This document shows positions 1 to 11,444 of a DNA stretch of 64,000 bases, in pieces. Origin of the DNA: Paraburkholderia caballeronis (GTDB lineage: Bacteria; Pseudomonadota; Gammaproteobacteria; Burkholderiales; Burkholderiaceae); assembly GCF_900104845.1 (NCBI RefSeq), contig NZ_FNSR01000001.1:3534001-3598000 (forward strand). Reading direction: 5' to 3'. Positions within the stretch are counted from its first letter, which is position 1. The number at the start of each line of letters is the position of its first letter. The notes under the pieces were generated by a model that was not told where the DNA came from, searched no databases, and worked only from the letters and a program-made list of their open reading frames with translations. Made by a program: the position numbers and the translations under genes.

Positions 1-2121
<2,121 letters not shown>

Positions 2122-2179
2122 ATCAGAGCAGGGAATACGCCGGCGCCGCCGGGGTTTGGAAACGGAACAGCAACGAAAT

Positions 2180-3265
2180 ATGGCCAAACGCACTGAAGCG
2201 TCCGGCGACACCGAGGTGCGCGACCTGCGTCCGCGGGCAGTCAGGCTCACGAGCGACATGAGCCTGCCGAAGCTGTCGGCCGTCGAGATCGGCAGTTATA
2301 TCGCCGCGCTCGCCGGCATGTGGCTGGTGCTGCATCTGAACCTGCTCGGCGCGCTGCTCGCCGGCATGTTGGTCTATCAACTCGTCCATACGATCGCGCC
2401 GCGCATCGAGCGGCGCATGTCGAGCCAGCGCGCGCGCTGGGCGTCGGTCGTGCTGCTGTCGATCCTGATCGTCGGCGCGCTGACGGGCGTCACGGTCGGC
2501 GTGATCGAGCATTTCGAGGACGACGTGCCGAGCGTGCAGAAGGTGATGGGCCAGATGATGGTGTTCGTCGACCAGGCGCGCAGCCGCATTCCGGACATCG
2601 TCGCCGAATACCTGCCGCTGAACGTCGACCAGATGAAGGTGAAGGCGCTCGCGCTGATGCACGAGCACGCGAACCAGTTGCAGCAGGGCGGCAAGAACGC
2701 CGCGCGGATCTTCGGGCATATCGTGATCGGCATGATCATCGGCGCGATCATCGCGATCGGCGCGCAGAAGAACACGCAGCGGCTGCCGCTGTCGACCGCG
2801 TTCGTCGCGCGCGTGACGCGCTTCGCGGACGCGTTCCGCCGCATCGTGTTCGCGCAGGTGAAGATTTCCGCGATCAACACGGTGTTCACCGGCATCTTCC
2901 TGCTGGCGATCCTGCCGACCTTCCACGCGCCGCTGCCGCTCGCGAAAACGCTGGTCGCGGTCACGTTCATCGTCGGACTGCTGCCGGTGGTCGGCAACCT
3001 GATCTCGAACACGCTGATCGTCGCGATCGCGCTGACGGTGAGCCTGCCGGCCGCGATCACGTCGCTCGCGTTCCTGATCCTGATCCACAAGCTCGAATAC
3101 TTCCTGAACGCGCGGATCGTCGGCGGCCAGATCGAGGCGCGCACGTGGGAACTGCTGGTCGCGATGCTCGTGATGGAAGCGGCGTTCGGCCTCCAGGGCG
3201 TGATCGCCGCGCCGATCTTCTATGCGTACATCAAGCGCGAGCTGATCTATCTGCGGCTCGTGTAG
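2180..3265 (+). CDS. AI-2E transporter family (PerM/YhhT-like) membrane protein
   Basis: A 361-residue integral membrane protein of the AI-2E exporter/PerM family. The substrate cannot be told from sequence; members include autoinducer-2 exporters and Na+/H+ antiporters. After a charged N-terminus there are hydrophobic helices at about residues 35-75 and 85-110. A soluble stretch follows (roughly 110-170), then a cluster of C-terminal helices containing the family-typical GLLPVVGNLISNT and the hydrophobic run ending at ALTVSLPA. The ATG at 2180 is chosen because the conserved part begins shortly after it; an in-frame TTG at 2156 is the alternative. The gene lies downstream of uvrA on the same strand and is convergent with purU, with only 30 bp of GC-rich hairpin-forming DNA between them. 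Confidence 0.85.
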   Translation: MAKRTEASGDTEVRDLRPRAVRLTSDMSLPKLSAVEIGSYIAALAGMWLVLHLNLLGALLAGMLVYQLVHTIAPRIERRMSSQRARWASVVLLSILIVGALTGVTVGVIEHFEDDVPSVQKVMGQMMVFVDQARSRIPDIVAEYLPLNVDQMKVKALALMHEHANQLQQGGKNAARIFGHIVIGMIIGAIIAIGAQKNTQRLPLSTAFVARVTRFADAFRRIVFAQVKISAINTVFTGIFLLAILPTFHAPLPLAKTLVAVTFIVGLLPVVGNLISNTLIVAIALTVSLPAAITSLAFLILIHKLEYFLNARIVGGQIEARTWELLVAMLVMEAAFGLQGVIAAPIFYAYIKRELIYLRLV

Positions 3266-3295
3266 ATCGCGGCGCGCATCGCGCGCGCCGGCGCC

Positions 3296-4165
3296 TTACC
3301 GGAACACGACGGTCTTGCTGCCGTTGACCAGAATCCGGTGTTCGACGTGCCACTTCACCGCGCGCGCGAGCGTCACGCATTCGACGTCGCGGCCGATCGC
3401 GGTCAACTGGTCCGGCGTCATGCTGTGATCGACGCGCTCCACTTCCTGCTCGATGATCGGGCCTTCGTCGAGGTCGGTCGTCACGTAGTGCGCGGTCGCG
3501 CCGATCAGCTTCACGCCGCGGTCGAACGCCTGGTAATACGGCTTCGCGCCCTTGAAGCTCGGCAGGAACGAGTGATGGATGTTGATCGCGCGGCCCGCGA
3601 GCTTGTCGCACAACTGCGGCGACAGGATCTGCATGTAGCGCGCGAGCACGACGAGATCCGCGCCGTGGCCGTCGATCACTTCGAGCACGCGCGCTTCCTG
3701 CGCGGCCTTCGCTTCCGGCGTCGCGTTCAGCAGCGGGAAATGATGGAACGGAATGTTGTAGCTCGCGGCGAGCTGGTAGAAGTCCTTGTGGTTCGAGATG
3801 ATCGCCGGAATCTCGATCCCCAGTTGCCCGGTGCGGTAGCGGAACAGCAGGTCGTTCAGGCAGTGGCCGATCTTCGACACCAGGATCACGACGCGCGGCT
3901 TCACTTCCGCGTCGTGTAGTTCCCACTTCATGCCGAACTGCGCGGCGAGCGGCGCGAAGTCCGCGCGCAGCGCGTCGAGGCCCGGATCGCCGCCGACCTG
4001 CTGGAAATGCACGCGCATGAAGAACGCGCCGGTGTGGCTGTCGCCGAACTGCGCGGAGTCGAGAATGTTGCTGCCGCGCTCGAACAGAAAGCCCGACACC
4101 GCATGCACGATGCCCGGCCGGTCGGCGCAGGCCAGGTTCAGAATAAAGCTGTGATCGGTCGACAT
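3296..4165 (-). CDS. purU: Formyltetrahydrofolate deformylase
   Basis: Hydrolyses 10-formyl-THF to formate and THF, balancing one-carbon pools and feeding formate to purine synthesis. The protein has 289 residues, the usual length. An N-terminal ACT regulatory domain (about 1-85, starting SFILNLACADRPGIVHAV) is followed by a formyltransferase domain. That domain has VLARYMQILS, the catalytic-region motif INIHHSFLPSFKGAKPY and HYVTTDLDEGPIIEQ, whose aspartate is typical of PurU/PurN. The ATG at 4165 was preferred over an upstream in-frame ATG (4225) because the ACT domain begins right after it. The gene is separated by about 70 bp from the Nudix gene transcribed the same way. Confidence 0.95.
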   Translation of the reverse strand: MSTDHSFILNLACADRPGIVHAVSGFLFERGSNILDSAQFGDSHTGAFFMRVHFQQVGGDPGLDALRADFAPLAAQFGMKWELHDAEVKPRVVILVSKIGHCLNDLLFRYRTGQLGIEIPAIISNHKDFYQLAASYNIPFHHFPLLNATPEAKAAQEARVLEVIDGHGADLVVLARYMQILSPQLCDKLAGRAINIHHSFLPSFKGAKPYYQAFDRGVKLIGATAHYVTTDLDEGPIIEQEVERVDHSMTPDQLTAIGRDVECVTLARAVKWHVEHRILVNGSKTVVFR

Positions 4166-4234
4166 GACCTTGAAACTCCCTGATTCAATCCTTGTAGATG
4201 TCCAGCCCGTGCCGGGCCGTCGCACCGTGTATCG

Positions 4235-5092
4235 CTAGACGGCCGGCGGCGCGAACAGCGTGTCGATGCCTTCGCACGCGTCGTCGTCGATCCAGCGGCG
4301 GCGCAGCAGGCAGTCGAGCGTCGCGAGGCCCGCGTCGACGGTCAGCGCGCCTTCCTCGATCCAGCGCGCGACCTCGTCGATGCGCGCGAGCCGGTGCTCG
4401 CCGACTTCGCCGTCCTGGTTGTGCGGCGCGAAGTCCTCGGGCAGCGCGAGGTCGTACACGAAAATCTGCTCCGCCTGGGTGCCCTCGGGCAGCGATTGCA
4501 GCACGTGCACGGTGCGGCCGGCCTGCGCGCGCGAAGCGATCTCCGCCGCAATGCCCGCCTCTTCCCAGCATTCCTTGACGATCGTGGCCTCGATCCCGAA
4601 ACCCCAGCCGATGCCGCCCGCGACGACGTTGTCCAGCATGCCGGGGTCGGTGGCCTTGGTGTCGCTGCGCCGCGCGATCCACAGTTGCGGCGCCCGCGGC
4701 GCCGACGAATCCGCGTATTCTACGATGCCGTTCAGATGCACCGCGTACGTCATCGTGCCGAAGAAGCGCGACGCGGCCCGCTCGATGTACGCGAGCGGCG
4801 GCGCGTCGAACTCGTTGCGGATCGCGTAGGTCTCGTCGCGCCAGCCCGGAATCAGGCCGTCCGCGGCGAGCGCGCCGATCACCGCGCCGAGCGCGGCGCT
4901 GCGCGAAGCCGGGTTGTCGAACGTCGCGGACAGCACGACGCGCGCGCCGTCCTGCTGGAACACGTCCGGCCAGCGCGCGAGCAGCGGCGCGTCGGTCCTC
5001 CTGATCCAGCCGACCCGTTCGCCGCCGATCCAGAACGGCAGATGCGCGGCCGGATCGAAGCGGCGCGCGGCGCGAATGCAGGGCAAGGTCAT
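4235..5092 (-). CDS. DUF4743 / Nudix hydrolase (thiamin-pyrophosphokinase-like Nudix family)
   Basis: A 285-residue protein with an N-terminal DUF4743 region (about 1-125, including LPFWIGGERVGWI) and a C-terminal Nudix domain. The Nudix box is visible around residues 155-180 as GGIGWGF...KECWEEAGI. The REXXEE half is preserved as KECWEE, while the position of the first box glutamate is phenylalanine, a deviation also found in this subfamily. Plant and yeast relatives act on oxidised or damaged thiamin diphosphate. That activity is possible here but not demonstrable from sequence. The gene is 20 bp upstream of nothing but the end of lysE, and both are read on the minus strand with apt. Confidence 0.85.
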   Translation of the reverse strand: MTLPCIRAARRFDPAAHLPFWIGGERVGWIRRTDAPLLARWPDVFQQDGARVVLSATFDNPASRSAALGAVIGALAADGLIPGWRDETYAIRNEFDAPPLAYIERAASRFFGTMTYAVHLNGIVEYADSSAPRAPQLWIARRSDTKATDPGMLDNVVAGGIGWGFGIEATIVKECWEEAGIAAEIASRAQAGRTVHVLQSLPEGTQAEQIFVYDLALPEDFAPHNQDGEVGEHRLARIDEVARWIEEGALTVDAGLATLDCLLRRRWIDDDACEGIDTLFAPPAV

Positions 5093-5111
5093 CGGTATCG
5101 CTCCGTCCGGT

Positions 5112-5726
5112 TCAGTCGCGCAGCGCGACGCGGATGCCGATCGCGATGAAGGTGAGCCCCGCGATCCGGTCGAGCCACACGCCCGCGCGCGGCCGGCGCT
5201 TCAGCCAGCCGCCGATCATCCCCGCGCACACGCCGAACAGCGAGAACACGACGACCGTCTGCAGCATGAACAGCAGCCCGAGTTCGAGCATCTGCACGGT
5301 CACGGGCTGCGCGCCGGCCGGATCGACGAACTGCGGCAGGAACACGACGAAGAACAGCGTGACCTTCGGGTTCATCACGTTGCCGAGCACGCTCTGACGG
5401 AAGATCGACGCGAGCGGCTGGCGCGGCCGGTCGCCGGCCGCCGCGAGCCCCTGGCTGCGCAGCGCCTTCACGCCGATCCACACCAGATACGCGGCGCCCG
5501 CGAGCTTCAGCACCTCGAACGCGACCGGCGACGAGCGCAGCAGCGCCGCGATGCCGAGCGCCGCGAGCGTCGTATGGAACGTGACGCCGGCCGCGAAGCC
5601 GAGCGCCGACACGAAGCCGGCCATGCGCCCCTGCGAGATGCCGCGCGCGAGCACCTGAAGATTGTCGGGGCCGGGCGCGAACGTGATCGCGAGCGACGTC
5701 GCGAGAAAGAGAGCGAAATTCGGCAT
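5112..5726 (-). CDS. LysE/RhtB family amino-acid exporter
   Basis: A 204-residue inner-membrane exporter of the LysE/RhtB superfamily, which pumps out amino acids or derivatives by proton antiport. The protein is hydrophobic along its length (five to six predicted helices). It carries the family signature FAPGPDNL at about residues 16-23 and the glycine-rich stretch SALGFAAGVTFHTTLAALG after it. The start was placed at the ATG at 5726, where the hydrophobic N-terminus begins; the longer open frame upstream is overlap with apt. It starts 11 bp after the apt stop, suggesting co-transcription with apt. The substrate is unknown. Confidence 0.9.
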   Translation of the reverse strand: MPNFALFLATSLAITFAPGPDNLQVLARGISQGRMAGFVSALGFAAGVTFHTTLAALGIAALLRSSPVAFEVLKLAGAAYLVWIGVKALRSQGLAAAGDRPRQPLASIFRQSVLGNVMNPKVTLFFVVFLPQFVDPAGAQPVTVQMLELGLLFMLQTVVVFSLFGVCAGMIGGWLKRRPRAGVWLDRIAGLTFIAIGIRVALRD

Positions 5727-5737
5727 GTCGGCGCGAA

Positions 5738-6304
5738 TCAGTGGCCGCCGAACGACGTGACGGTGAAGAGCGGCAGGCCCGCTTCGGCGAGCAGCTTCGA
5801 GCCGCCGAGGTCCGGCAGGTCGATGATCGCCGCGCCCTCCACCACCTCCGCGCCGAGCCGCTCCAGCAGCAGCTTGCCGGCGAGCATCGTGCCGCCGGTC
5901 GCGATCAGGTCGTCGACGATCACCACGCGGTCGCCCGCGCCGCACGCATCCTCGTGGATCTCGACGGTGGCGCTGCCGTATTCGAGCTTGTACGTCTCGG
6001 ACACGGTGCGGTACGGCAGCTTGCCGATCTTGCGGATCGGGATGAAACCGACGTTCAGCTCGTACGCGACGATCGGCCCGATGATGAAGCCGCGCGCGTC
6101 GAGGCCCGCGACGTAGTCGAGCCGCGCGTCGATGTAGCGCTGCACGAACAGGTCGATCAGCACCCGCAGTCCCTTCGCATTGCCGAGCAGCGGCGTGATG
6201 TCGCGAAACTGCACGCCCGGCTGCGGCCAGTCGGACACCGTGCGGATCTGGCTTTTCACGAACTGCGCGACGTCGGCGGGCGCGTTCGCAGGTGCGTTGG
6301 ACAT
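5738..6304 (-). CDS. apt: Adenine phosphoribosyltransferase
   Basis: Purine salvage enzyme making AMP from adenine and PRPP. The 188-residue protein shows the type I phosphoribosyltransferase PRPP loop [14 protein letters not shown] (about residues 127-140), the adenine-site region [15 protein letters not shown] and the FRDITPLL motif near the N-terminus. The start ATG at 6304 has a good GGAGA Shine-Dalgarno 7 bp upstream. It is followed after 11 bp by the LysE-type exporter and preceded, about 95 bp away, by the 3' end of the CPA2 antiporter on the same strand. Confidence 0.96.
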   Translation of the reverse strand: MSNAPANAPADVAQFVKSQIRTVSDWPQPGVQFRDITPLLGNAKGLRVLIDLFVQRYIDARLDYVAGLDARGFIIGPIVAYELNVGFIPIRKIGKLPYRTVSETYKLEYGSATVEIHEDACGAGDRVVIVDDLIATGGTMLAGKLLLERLGAEVVEGAAIIDLPDLGGSKLLAEAGLPLFTVTSFGGH

Positions 6305-6398
6305 GATTTCTCCGGGTAGGAATGGGGATCGTGATTCGGTGCCGGACGCGCGCGCCGCAAGCGGCGCACCCGCGCGCCTGCGCGCACCGCTGCGGCCG

Positions 6399-8414
6399 TC
6401 AGGCGGCGGCCGCGCCCGCGCCGGCCGTCGCGCCGCGGCGGTGCCGCAGCAGCCGCTCCTCGGCCTGCGCGAGTTGCTCGGGCAGGCCGCGCAGCACGAC
6501 GATGTCGCCTTCGCGCAGTTTCGTCTCCGGGTCCGGCTCGACACCGCGGATGCCGTGCCGGCGGATCGCGGTCACCTCGACGCCGAGGTCGTACAGCCCG
6601 AGGTCCGCCAGCGTGCGGCCGACCGCGTCCGCGCGCGGATCGACCGGCACCGATTGTAGCCGCACCTGGTCGCGGCCGTCGTCGCCCGCGTCGTCGGTGC
6701 CGTGGAAATAACCGCGCAGCAGGCTGTAGCGCGCGTCGCGCATCTCCTCGACGCGCCGCACGACGCGCCGCATCGGCACGCCCATCAGCACCAGCATGTG
6801 CGAGGCGAGCATCAGGCTGCCCTCGACGATCTCCGGGATCACCTCGGTCGCGCCGGCTTCGAGCAGCCGTTCGAGGTCCGCGTCGTCGACGGTGCGCACG
6901 GTCACCGGCAGCGTCGGCTCCAGTTCGTGCACGTGATGCAGCACGCGCAGCGCCGACTGCGTGTTCGCGTACGTGATCGCGACCGCCGCCGCGCGATGGA
7001 TCCCCGCCGCGACGAGCGACTCGCGCCGCGCGGCGTCGCCGAACACGACCGATTCGCCGGCCGCCGCGGCCGCGCTCACGCGGTCCGGGTCGAGGTCGAG
7101 CGCGACGTACGACAGCCCTTCGTTTTCGAGCATCCGTGCGAGGTTCTGGCCCGAGCGCCCGTAACCGCAGATGATCACGTGACCGCTCTGCTTCAGGCTC
7201 TGCGTCGCGATGCGCGTCATCTGCAGCGACTGCTGCATCCATTCCGTCGACGACAGCCGCAGCACGATCCGGTCGGCGTTCTGGATCAGGAACGGCGCGG
7301 CGAGCATCGACAGCAGCATCGCGGCGAGGATCGCCTGCAGCAGCGTCGGATCGACGAGATGCTTGTCGAGGATCAGGTTCAGCAGCACGAAACCGAATTC
7401 GCCCGCCTGCGCGAGCCCGAGGCCGGTGCGCATCGCGACGCCCGGCGACGCGCCGAACACCCGCGTGAGCGCGGTGATCATCACCGCCTTCAGCACGACC
7501 GGGCCGACGAGGAACGCGAACACCATCAGCGGGTGCTGCCAGATCACGTGCGGATCGAGCAGCATGCCGGTCGTCACGAAGAACAGGCCGAGCAGCACGT
7601 CGCGGAACGGCTTGATGTCCTCCTCGACCTGATGCCGGTACGGCGTCTCGGCGATCAGCATCCCGGCGATGAACGCGCCGAGCGCGAGCGACAGCCCGAA
7701 CCGGTCGGTGATGAACGCCGCGCCGAGCGTGACGAGCAGCACGTTCAGCACGAACAGTTCCTGCGAGCGCCGCCGCGCGACCACGTTGAACCAGCGCGTC
7801 ATGAACTTCTGCCCGACGATCAGCAGCAGCGCGAGCGCGAACACGATCTTCACCGCGGCGAAACCGAGCGCGCTCACGAGCGATTTCGAATCGCCGCCGA
7901 ACGCCGCGATGATGATGAGGAGCGGCACGACCGCGAGATCTTGGAACAGCAGCACGCCGAAGATGTTGCGGCCGTGCTCGGACTCGATCTCCAGCCGCTC
8001 CGCGAGCATCTTGCTGACGATCGCCGTGGACGACATCGCGAGCGCGCCGCCGAGCGCGACGCACGCCTGCCACGTGATGTGCACCCATGGCTCCAGCACG
8101 AACCCGACGAGCAGCGCGACCGCGATCGTGCCGAGCACCTGCAGCAGCCCGAGCCCGAACACCGCGCGCTGCATCGCGCGCAGCTTCGCGAGCGAAAACT
8201 CCAGCCCGATCGAGAACATCAGGAACACGACGCCGAATTCGGCGAGGTGCTGCGCGCCCTGCGGGTCGCCGACGATCCCCAGCGCGCGCGGGCCGACGAG
8301 AATGCCGACGGTCAGGTAGCCGAGCATCGGCGGCAGGTTCAGCGAGCGAAACAGCACGACGCCGACCACCGAGGCAAGCAGCAGGAACAGCGTCATTTCC
8401 AGCGGGGAAATCAT
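6399..8414 (-). CDS. CPA2 monovalent cation:proton antiporter with RCK domains (KefB-like)
   Basis: A 671-residue inner-membrane antiporter of the CPA2 family, probably K+/H+ exchange. The N-terminal 390 residues form about 12 transmembrane helices and include the helix-break region [17 protein letters not shown] and [21 protein letters not shown] TrkA-N/RCK domain starts near residue 411 with the Rossmann motif [16 protein letters not shown], followed by a TrkA-C domain (about 575-655). I do not see the KefC/KefB glutathione-gating residues clearly enough to assign glutathione control. The gene diverges from kdsD across 184 bp. This arrangement (antiporter divergent from the kds/lpt operon) is common in Burkholderia. 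Confidence 0.9.
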   Translation of the reverse strand: MISPLEMTLFLLLASVVGVVLFRSLNLPPMLGYLTVGILVGPRALGIVGDPQGAQHLAEFGVVFLMFSIGLEFSLAKLRAMQRAVFGLGLLQVLGTIAVALLVGFVLEPWVHITWQACVALGGALAMSSTAIVSKMLAERLEIESEHGRNIFGVLLFQDLAVVPLLIIIAAFGGDSKSLVSALGFAAVKIVFALALLLIVGQKFMTRWFNVVARRRSQELFVLNVLLVTLGAAFITDRFGLSLALGAFIAGMLIAETPYRHQVEEDIKPFRDVLLGLFFVTTGMLLDPHVIWQHPLMVFAFLVGPVVLKAVMITALTRVFGASPGVAMRTGLGLAQAGEFGFVLLNLILDKHLVDPTLLQAILAAMLLSMLAAPFLIQNADRIVLRLSSTEWMQQSLQMTRIATQSLKQSGHVIICGYGRSGQNLARMLENEGLSYVALDLDPDRVSAAAAAGESVVFGDAARRESLVAAGIHRAAAVAITYANTQSALRVLHHVHELEPTLPVTVRTVDDADLERLLEAGATEVIPEIVEGSLMLASHMLVLMGVPMRRVVRRVEEMRDARYSLLRGYFHGTDDAGDDGRDQVRLQSVPVDPRADAVGRTLADLGLYDLGVEVTAIRRHGIRGVEPDPETKLREGDIVVLRGLPEQLAQAEERLLRHRRGATAGAGAAAA

Positions 8415-8583
8415 TATGAAGAGCGTCCTCGTTCGTCAGCGGAACCTGGGTGCGCGATGCCCGGAACGATGCCCGGGGCTGGCCGGTGGAAACCGGTGCG
8501 CCGCAAGGTCGAGCGGCCGGCGAAGGCAGCCGCCGGCGCTCACTGCGAGAGCGGGTGGGCCGGCGCGGCGAACAAACGCCTTT

Positions 8584-8592
8584 TGCTATACT
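8584..8592 (+). promoter_or_regulatory. Extended -10 promoter of kdsD, possibly leaderless
   Basis: TGC followed by TATACT (8587-8592) forms an extended -10 element. No convincing -35 is seen about 17 bp upstream. The -10 hexamer ends 6 bp before the kdsD ATG at 8599. The expected transcription start therefore falls on or next to the A of the start codon, and no Shine-Dalgarno sequence is present. This is an inference from spacing only. Confidence 0.5.
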
Positions 8593-8598
8593 CCGCGA

Positions 8599-9582
8599 AT
8601 GATAGCGAAAATCAATGGCGATCGGGCACTGACGCTCGCTCGCGACGTGCTCGACATCGAAGCTGACGCCGTGCGCGGGCTTCGCGACCGGCTCGACGGC
8701 GGCTTCGTCGGCGCGGTCGATCTCATCCTCAGTTGTCGCGGACGCGTGGTGGTTTCCGGCATCGGCAAATCGGGCCACATTGCGCGCAAGCTGGCCGCGA
8801 CGCTCGCCTCCACCGGCACGCCGGCGTTCTTCGTCCACCCCGCGGAAGCGAGTCACGGCGACCTCGGCATGGTCACCGCCGACGACGTGTTCATCGCGAT
8901 GTCGAACTCCGGCGAGTCGGAGGAACTGGTGTCGATCCTGCCGCTCGTGAAGCGGCTCGGCGCGAAGCTGATCGCGATGACCGGCCGCCCCGGCTCGACG
9001 CTCGCGCAGCTCGCCGACGTGCATCTGAACTCGGGCGTCGAGAAGGAAGCGTGCTCGCTGAATCTCGCGCCGACGGCCAGCACCACCGCCGCGCTCGCGC
9101 TCGGCGACGCGCTCGCGGTCGCGGTGCTCGACGCGCGCGGCTTCGGCGCGGACGACTTCGCGCGTTCGCATCCAGGCGGCGCGCTCGGGCGGCGTCTGCT
9201 CACCTACGTGCGCGACGTGATGCGCACCGGCGACCAGCTGCCGGTCGTGCGCGACGACGCGACGGTGCGCGACGCGCTGTTCCAGCTCACCGCGAAGCGC
9301 ATGGGCATGACCGCGATCGTCGATCAGGAGGAGCGGGTGGCCGGCATCTTCACCGACGGCGACCTGCGCCGCGTGCTCGAACGCGCCGGCGATTTCCGCA
9401 ACCTGCCGATCGGGTCGGTGATGACGAAGGCGCCGCGCACGATCGCGGCGGATCATCTCGCGGTCGAAGCCGTGGAACTGATGGAGCGCCACCGCATCAA
9501 TCAGATGCTCGTCGTCGATCCGGCCGGCAAGCTGATCGGCGCGCTCAACATGCACGACCTGTTCTCGAAGAAGGTGATTTGA
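8599..9582 (+). CDS. kdsD: Arabinose-5-phosphate isomerase (SIS + two CBS)
   Basis: Converts ribulose-5-phosphate to arabinose-5-phosphate, the first committed step to Kdo for lipopolysaccharide. The 327-residue protein has a SIS domain (about 35-170) with VVVSGIGKSGHIARK and a HPAEASHGDLGM segment. Tandem CBS domains (about 205-327) end in MERHRINQMLVVD and NMHDLFSKKVI. This is the usual KdsD length and order. The ATG at 8599 is supported by conservation of the MIAKIN start but has no ribosome-binding site; see the upstream promoter. The stop overlaps the kdsC start by one base (TGATG), indicating translational coupling. Confidence 0.95.
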   Translation: MIAKINGDRALTLARDVLDIEADAVRGLRDRLDGGFVGAVDLILSCRGRVVVSGIGKSGHIARKLAATLASTGTPAFFVHPAEASHGDLGMVTADDVFIAMSNSGESEELVSILPLVKRLGAKLIAMTGRPGSTLAQLADVHLNSGVEKEACSLNLAPTASTTAALALGDALAVAVLDARGFGADDFARSHPGGALGRRLLTYVRDVMRTGDQLPVVRDDATVRDALFQLTAKRMGMTAIVDQEERVAGIFTDGDLRRVLERAGDFRNLPIGSVMTKAPRTIAADHLAVEAVELMERHRINQMLVVDPAGKLIGALNMHDLFSKKVI

Positions 9583-10130
9583 TGGCTGCTTCCCATTCCG
9601 ACGCGATCGAACGCGCCGCGCGCGTCCGGCTGATGATTTTCGACGTCGACGGCGTGCTGACCGACGGCGGACTGATGTTCACCGGCGCGGGCGACACGAT
9701 GAAAGTGTTCAACTCGCTCGACGGCCACGGCGCGAAGCTGCTGCGCGAAGCGGGCATCGACACCGCGATCATCACCGGCCGCCGCTCGGAAATCGTCGCC
9801 GCGCGCGCGAAGGAACTGAAGATCACGCATCTGTTCCAGGGCGTCGAGGACAAGCGCGTCGCGTTCGAACAACTGCTCGCGGACACCGGCGTCGAGCGCG
9901 AGGCCTGCGGCTACATGGGCGACGACTGGCCGGACCTCGGCGTGATGCTCCAGTGCGGCTTCGCAACCGCGCCGGCGAACGCGCATCCGGACGTGCTCGA
10001 ACGCGTGCACTGGGTCAGCGAGCGGCGCGGCGGCAACGGCGCGGTGCGCGAGCTGTGCGATCTCGTGCTGCGCGCGCAGGGCCGCTACGACGCCCTGCTT
10101 GCGCAGGCGTGCGCACCGGGGCATCGATGA
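9582..10130 (+). CDS. kdsC: 3-deoxy-D-manno-octulosonate 8-phosphate phosphatase
   Basis: HAD-superfamily phosphatase releasing Kdo from Kdo-8-phosphate. The 182-residue protein has the HAD motif I FDVDGVLTDGG near residues 17-27, ITGRRSEIV (motif II region) and the motif III/IV segment YMGDDWPDLGVM. As in other KdsC proteins there is no large cap domain; the protein works as a tetramer. It is translationally coupled to kdsD upstream (one-base overlap) and to lptC downstream (ATGA overlap at 10127-10130). Confidence 0.95.
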   Translation: MAASHSDAIERAARVRLMIFDVDGVLTDGGLMFTGAGDTMKVFNSLDGHGAKLLREAGIDTAIITGRRSEIVAARAKELKITHLFQGVEDKRVAFEQLLADTGVEREACGYMGDDWPDLGVMLQCGFATAPANAHPDVLERVHWVSERRGGNGAVRELCDLVLRAQGRYDALLAQACAPGHR

Positions 10131-10726
10131 ACCAGAAGTTCCGCCTCACGTCGCTGATCCCGCTCGTCGCGGTGGCGCTGCTCGCCGGCGCCACTTGGTG
10201 GCTGCTGCAGGCGACGCTGCCGCGTGAGACGCAGGCGCCCGAGCATCCGAAGGCGCATACGCCGGACTACTTCGCGGACAATTTCTCGATAACCGAACTG
10301 GATCAGTCCGGCGCGACGCAATACCGGCTGACCGCGACGCACATGGTCCACTACGAGGACAACGAGTACAGCGACCTGACCAATCCGGCGGTGCGCGCGT
10401 TCCAGCCCGGCAAGCCGATCGTCACGGCGACGGGCCGGCGCGGCACCGTGAACGCCGACGCGTCGATCGTGGATCTGTTCGACGAAGCGCGGATCCTGCG
10501 CGCGGCCGGCTATGGCGACCCGCAGATGCAGGCCGACTCCGAGCATTTCCGGGTGCTCGTGAACGACGATGTGATCCTGACCGAAAAGCCGGTTAAACTT
10601 CAGCGCGGCCAGTCGGTCATGACCGCCACCGCTGGCATGAACTACAACAATGTCACCCGGGTCATCCAGCTGCACGGCAACGTCCGCGGCGCGATCGCCC
10701 CGGCTGACTCCGGCGGCTCGTCCTGA
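10127..10726 (+). CDS. lptC: LPS export ABC transporter periplasmic protein LptC
   Basis: Bitopic inner-membrane protein that takes LPS from LptB2FG and passes it to LptA. The 199-residue product has one N-terminal transmembrane helix (about 7-27, with LIPLVAVALLAGATWWLL) and a periplasmic beta-jellyroll domain. The domain contains YFADNFSITELDQSG and HMVHYEDNEYSDL, typical of LptC. The start codon overlaps the kdsC stop by four bases. lptA follows after 31 bp. Confidence 0.93.
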   Translation: MNQKFRLTSLIPLVAVALLAGATWWLLQATLPRETQAPEHPKAHTPDYFADNFSITELDQSGATQYRLTATHMVHYEDNEYSDLTNPAVRAFQPGKPIVTATGRRGTVNADASIVDLFDEARILRAAGYGDPQMQADSEHFRVLVNDDVILTEKPVKLQRGQSVMTATAGMNYNNVTRVIQLHGNVRGAIAPADSGGSS

Positions 10727-10757
10727 ACCCCGGGCCGTCCACTCCAGGCGTGACTGC

Positions 10758-11444
10758 ATGAACGAATCGCTCCCCCGTCCTTCGTCCGGCCGCCCGCGCG
10801 CGCAACGCGCGCGCCGCGCCGTGCTGGCCGCCGTCGCCGCACTCGCGGCGGCGCTGCCGTTCGCCGGCTTCGCGCCCGCCGCTCACGCCGAGCGCGCCGA
10901 CAAGGACAAGCCGCTCAACATCGAAGCGGACGCCATGACCTACGACGACCTGAAGCAGCAGACCATCTTCACCGGTCACGTCGTCGCGACCAAAGGCACG
11001 ATCCTGATCAAGGCGGACAAGGTCGTCGTCACCCAGGACCCGCAGGGCTACCAGTTCGCGACCGGCACGGTCGCGCCCGGCAGCAGCCCGCTCGCGTATT
11101 TCCGCCAGAAGCGCGAGGGCATCGACGAATACGTCGAGGGCGAAGCGGAACGCATCGACTACGACGGCCGCCAGGACCTGACCGTGCTGACCACGCGTGC
11201 GACCGTGCGCCGCCTGCAGGGCCTGTCGACGCTGCTCGACCAGGTGCACGGCAGCGTGATCACGTACGACGGCCAGAACGACTTCTACACGGCGAAGTCC
11301 GGCAAGGACGTCGCGGGGCCGGGTAATCCGTCCGGGCGCGTGCGCGCGATGCTGTCGCCGCGCAACCGCGGGCCGCAGCCGCTCACCGGCGCGCCGACGA
11401 CGCTCACGCCGTCGCCCACGCTGCAGGGAGCGCCGCAACAGTGA
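10758..11444 (+). CDS. lptA: LPS transport periplasmic protein LptA
   Basis: Periplasmic bridge protein that carries LPS between LptC and LptD. The 228-residue precursor has an arginine-rich N-terminus and a Sec signal peptide with probable cleavage after AAHA (residue 44). The OstA domain follows ([17 protein letters not shown], then [11 protein letters not shown]). The C-terminus is proline/threonine-rich and low in complexity (about 195-228), as in other Burkholderia LptA. The stop overlaps the GTG start of lptB by three bases. Confidence 0.93.
   Translation: MNESLPRPSSGRPRAQRARRAVLAAVAALAAALPFAGFAPAAHAERADKDKPLNIEADAMTYDDLKQQTIFTGHVVATKGTILIKADKVVVTQDPQGYQFATGTVAPGSSPLAYFRQKREGIDEYVEGEAERIDYDGRQDLTVLTTRATVRRLQGLSTLLDQVHGSVITYDGQNDFYTAKSGKDVAGPGNPSGRVRAMLSPRNRGPQPLTGAPTTLTPSPTLQGAPQQ

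Noticed and set aside
3266..3295. Hairpin between convergent permease and purU
   Set aside because: GC-rich stem with no T tract on either strand; not enough to call a terminator.
6256..9555. 1099-codon minus-strand open frame
   Set aside because: Runs through apt, the antiporter and kdsD in a shadow frame with no recognisable domain.
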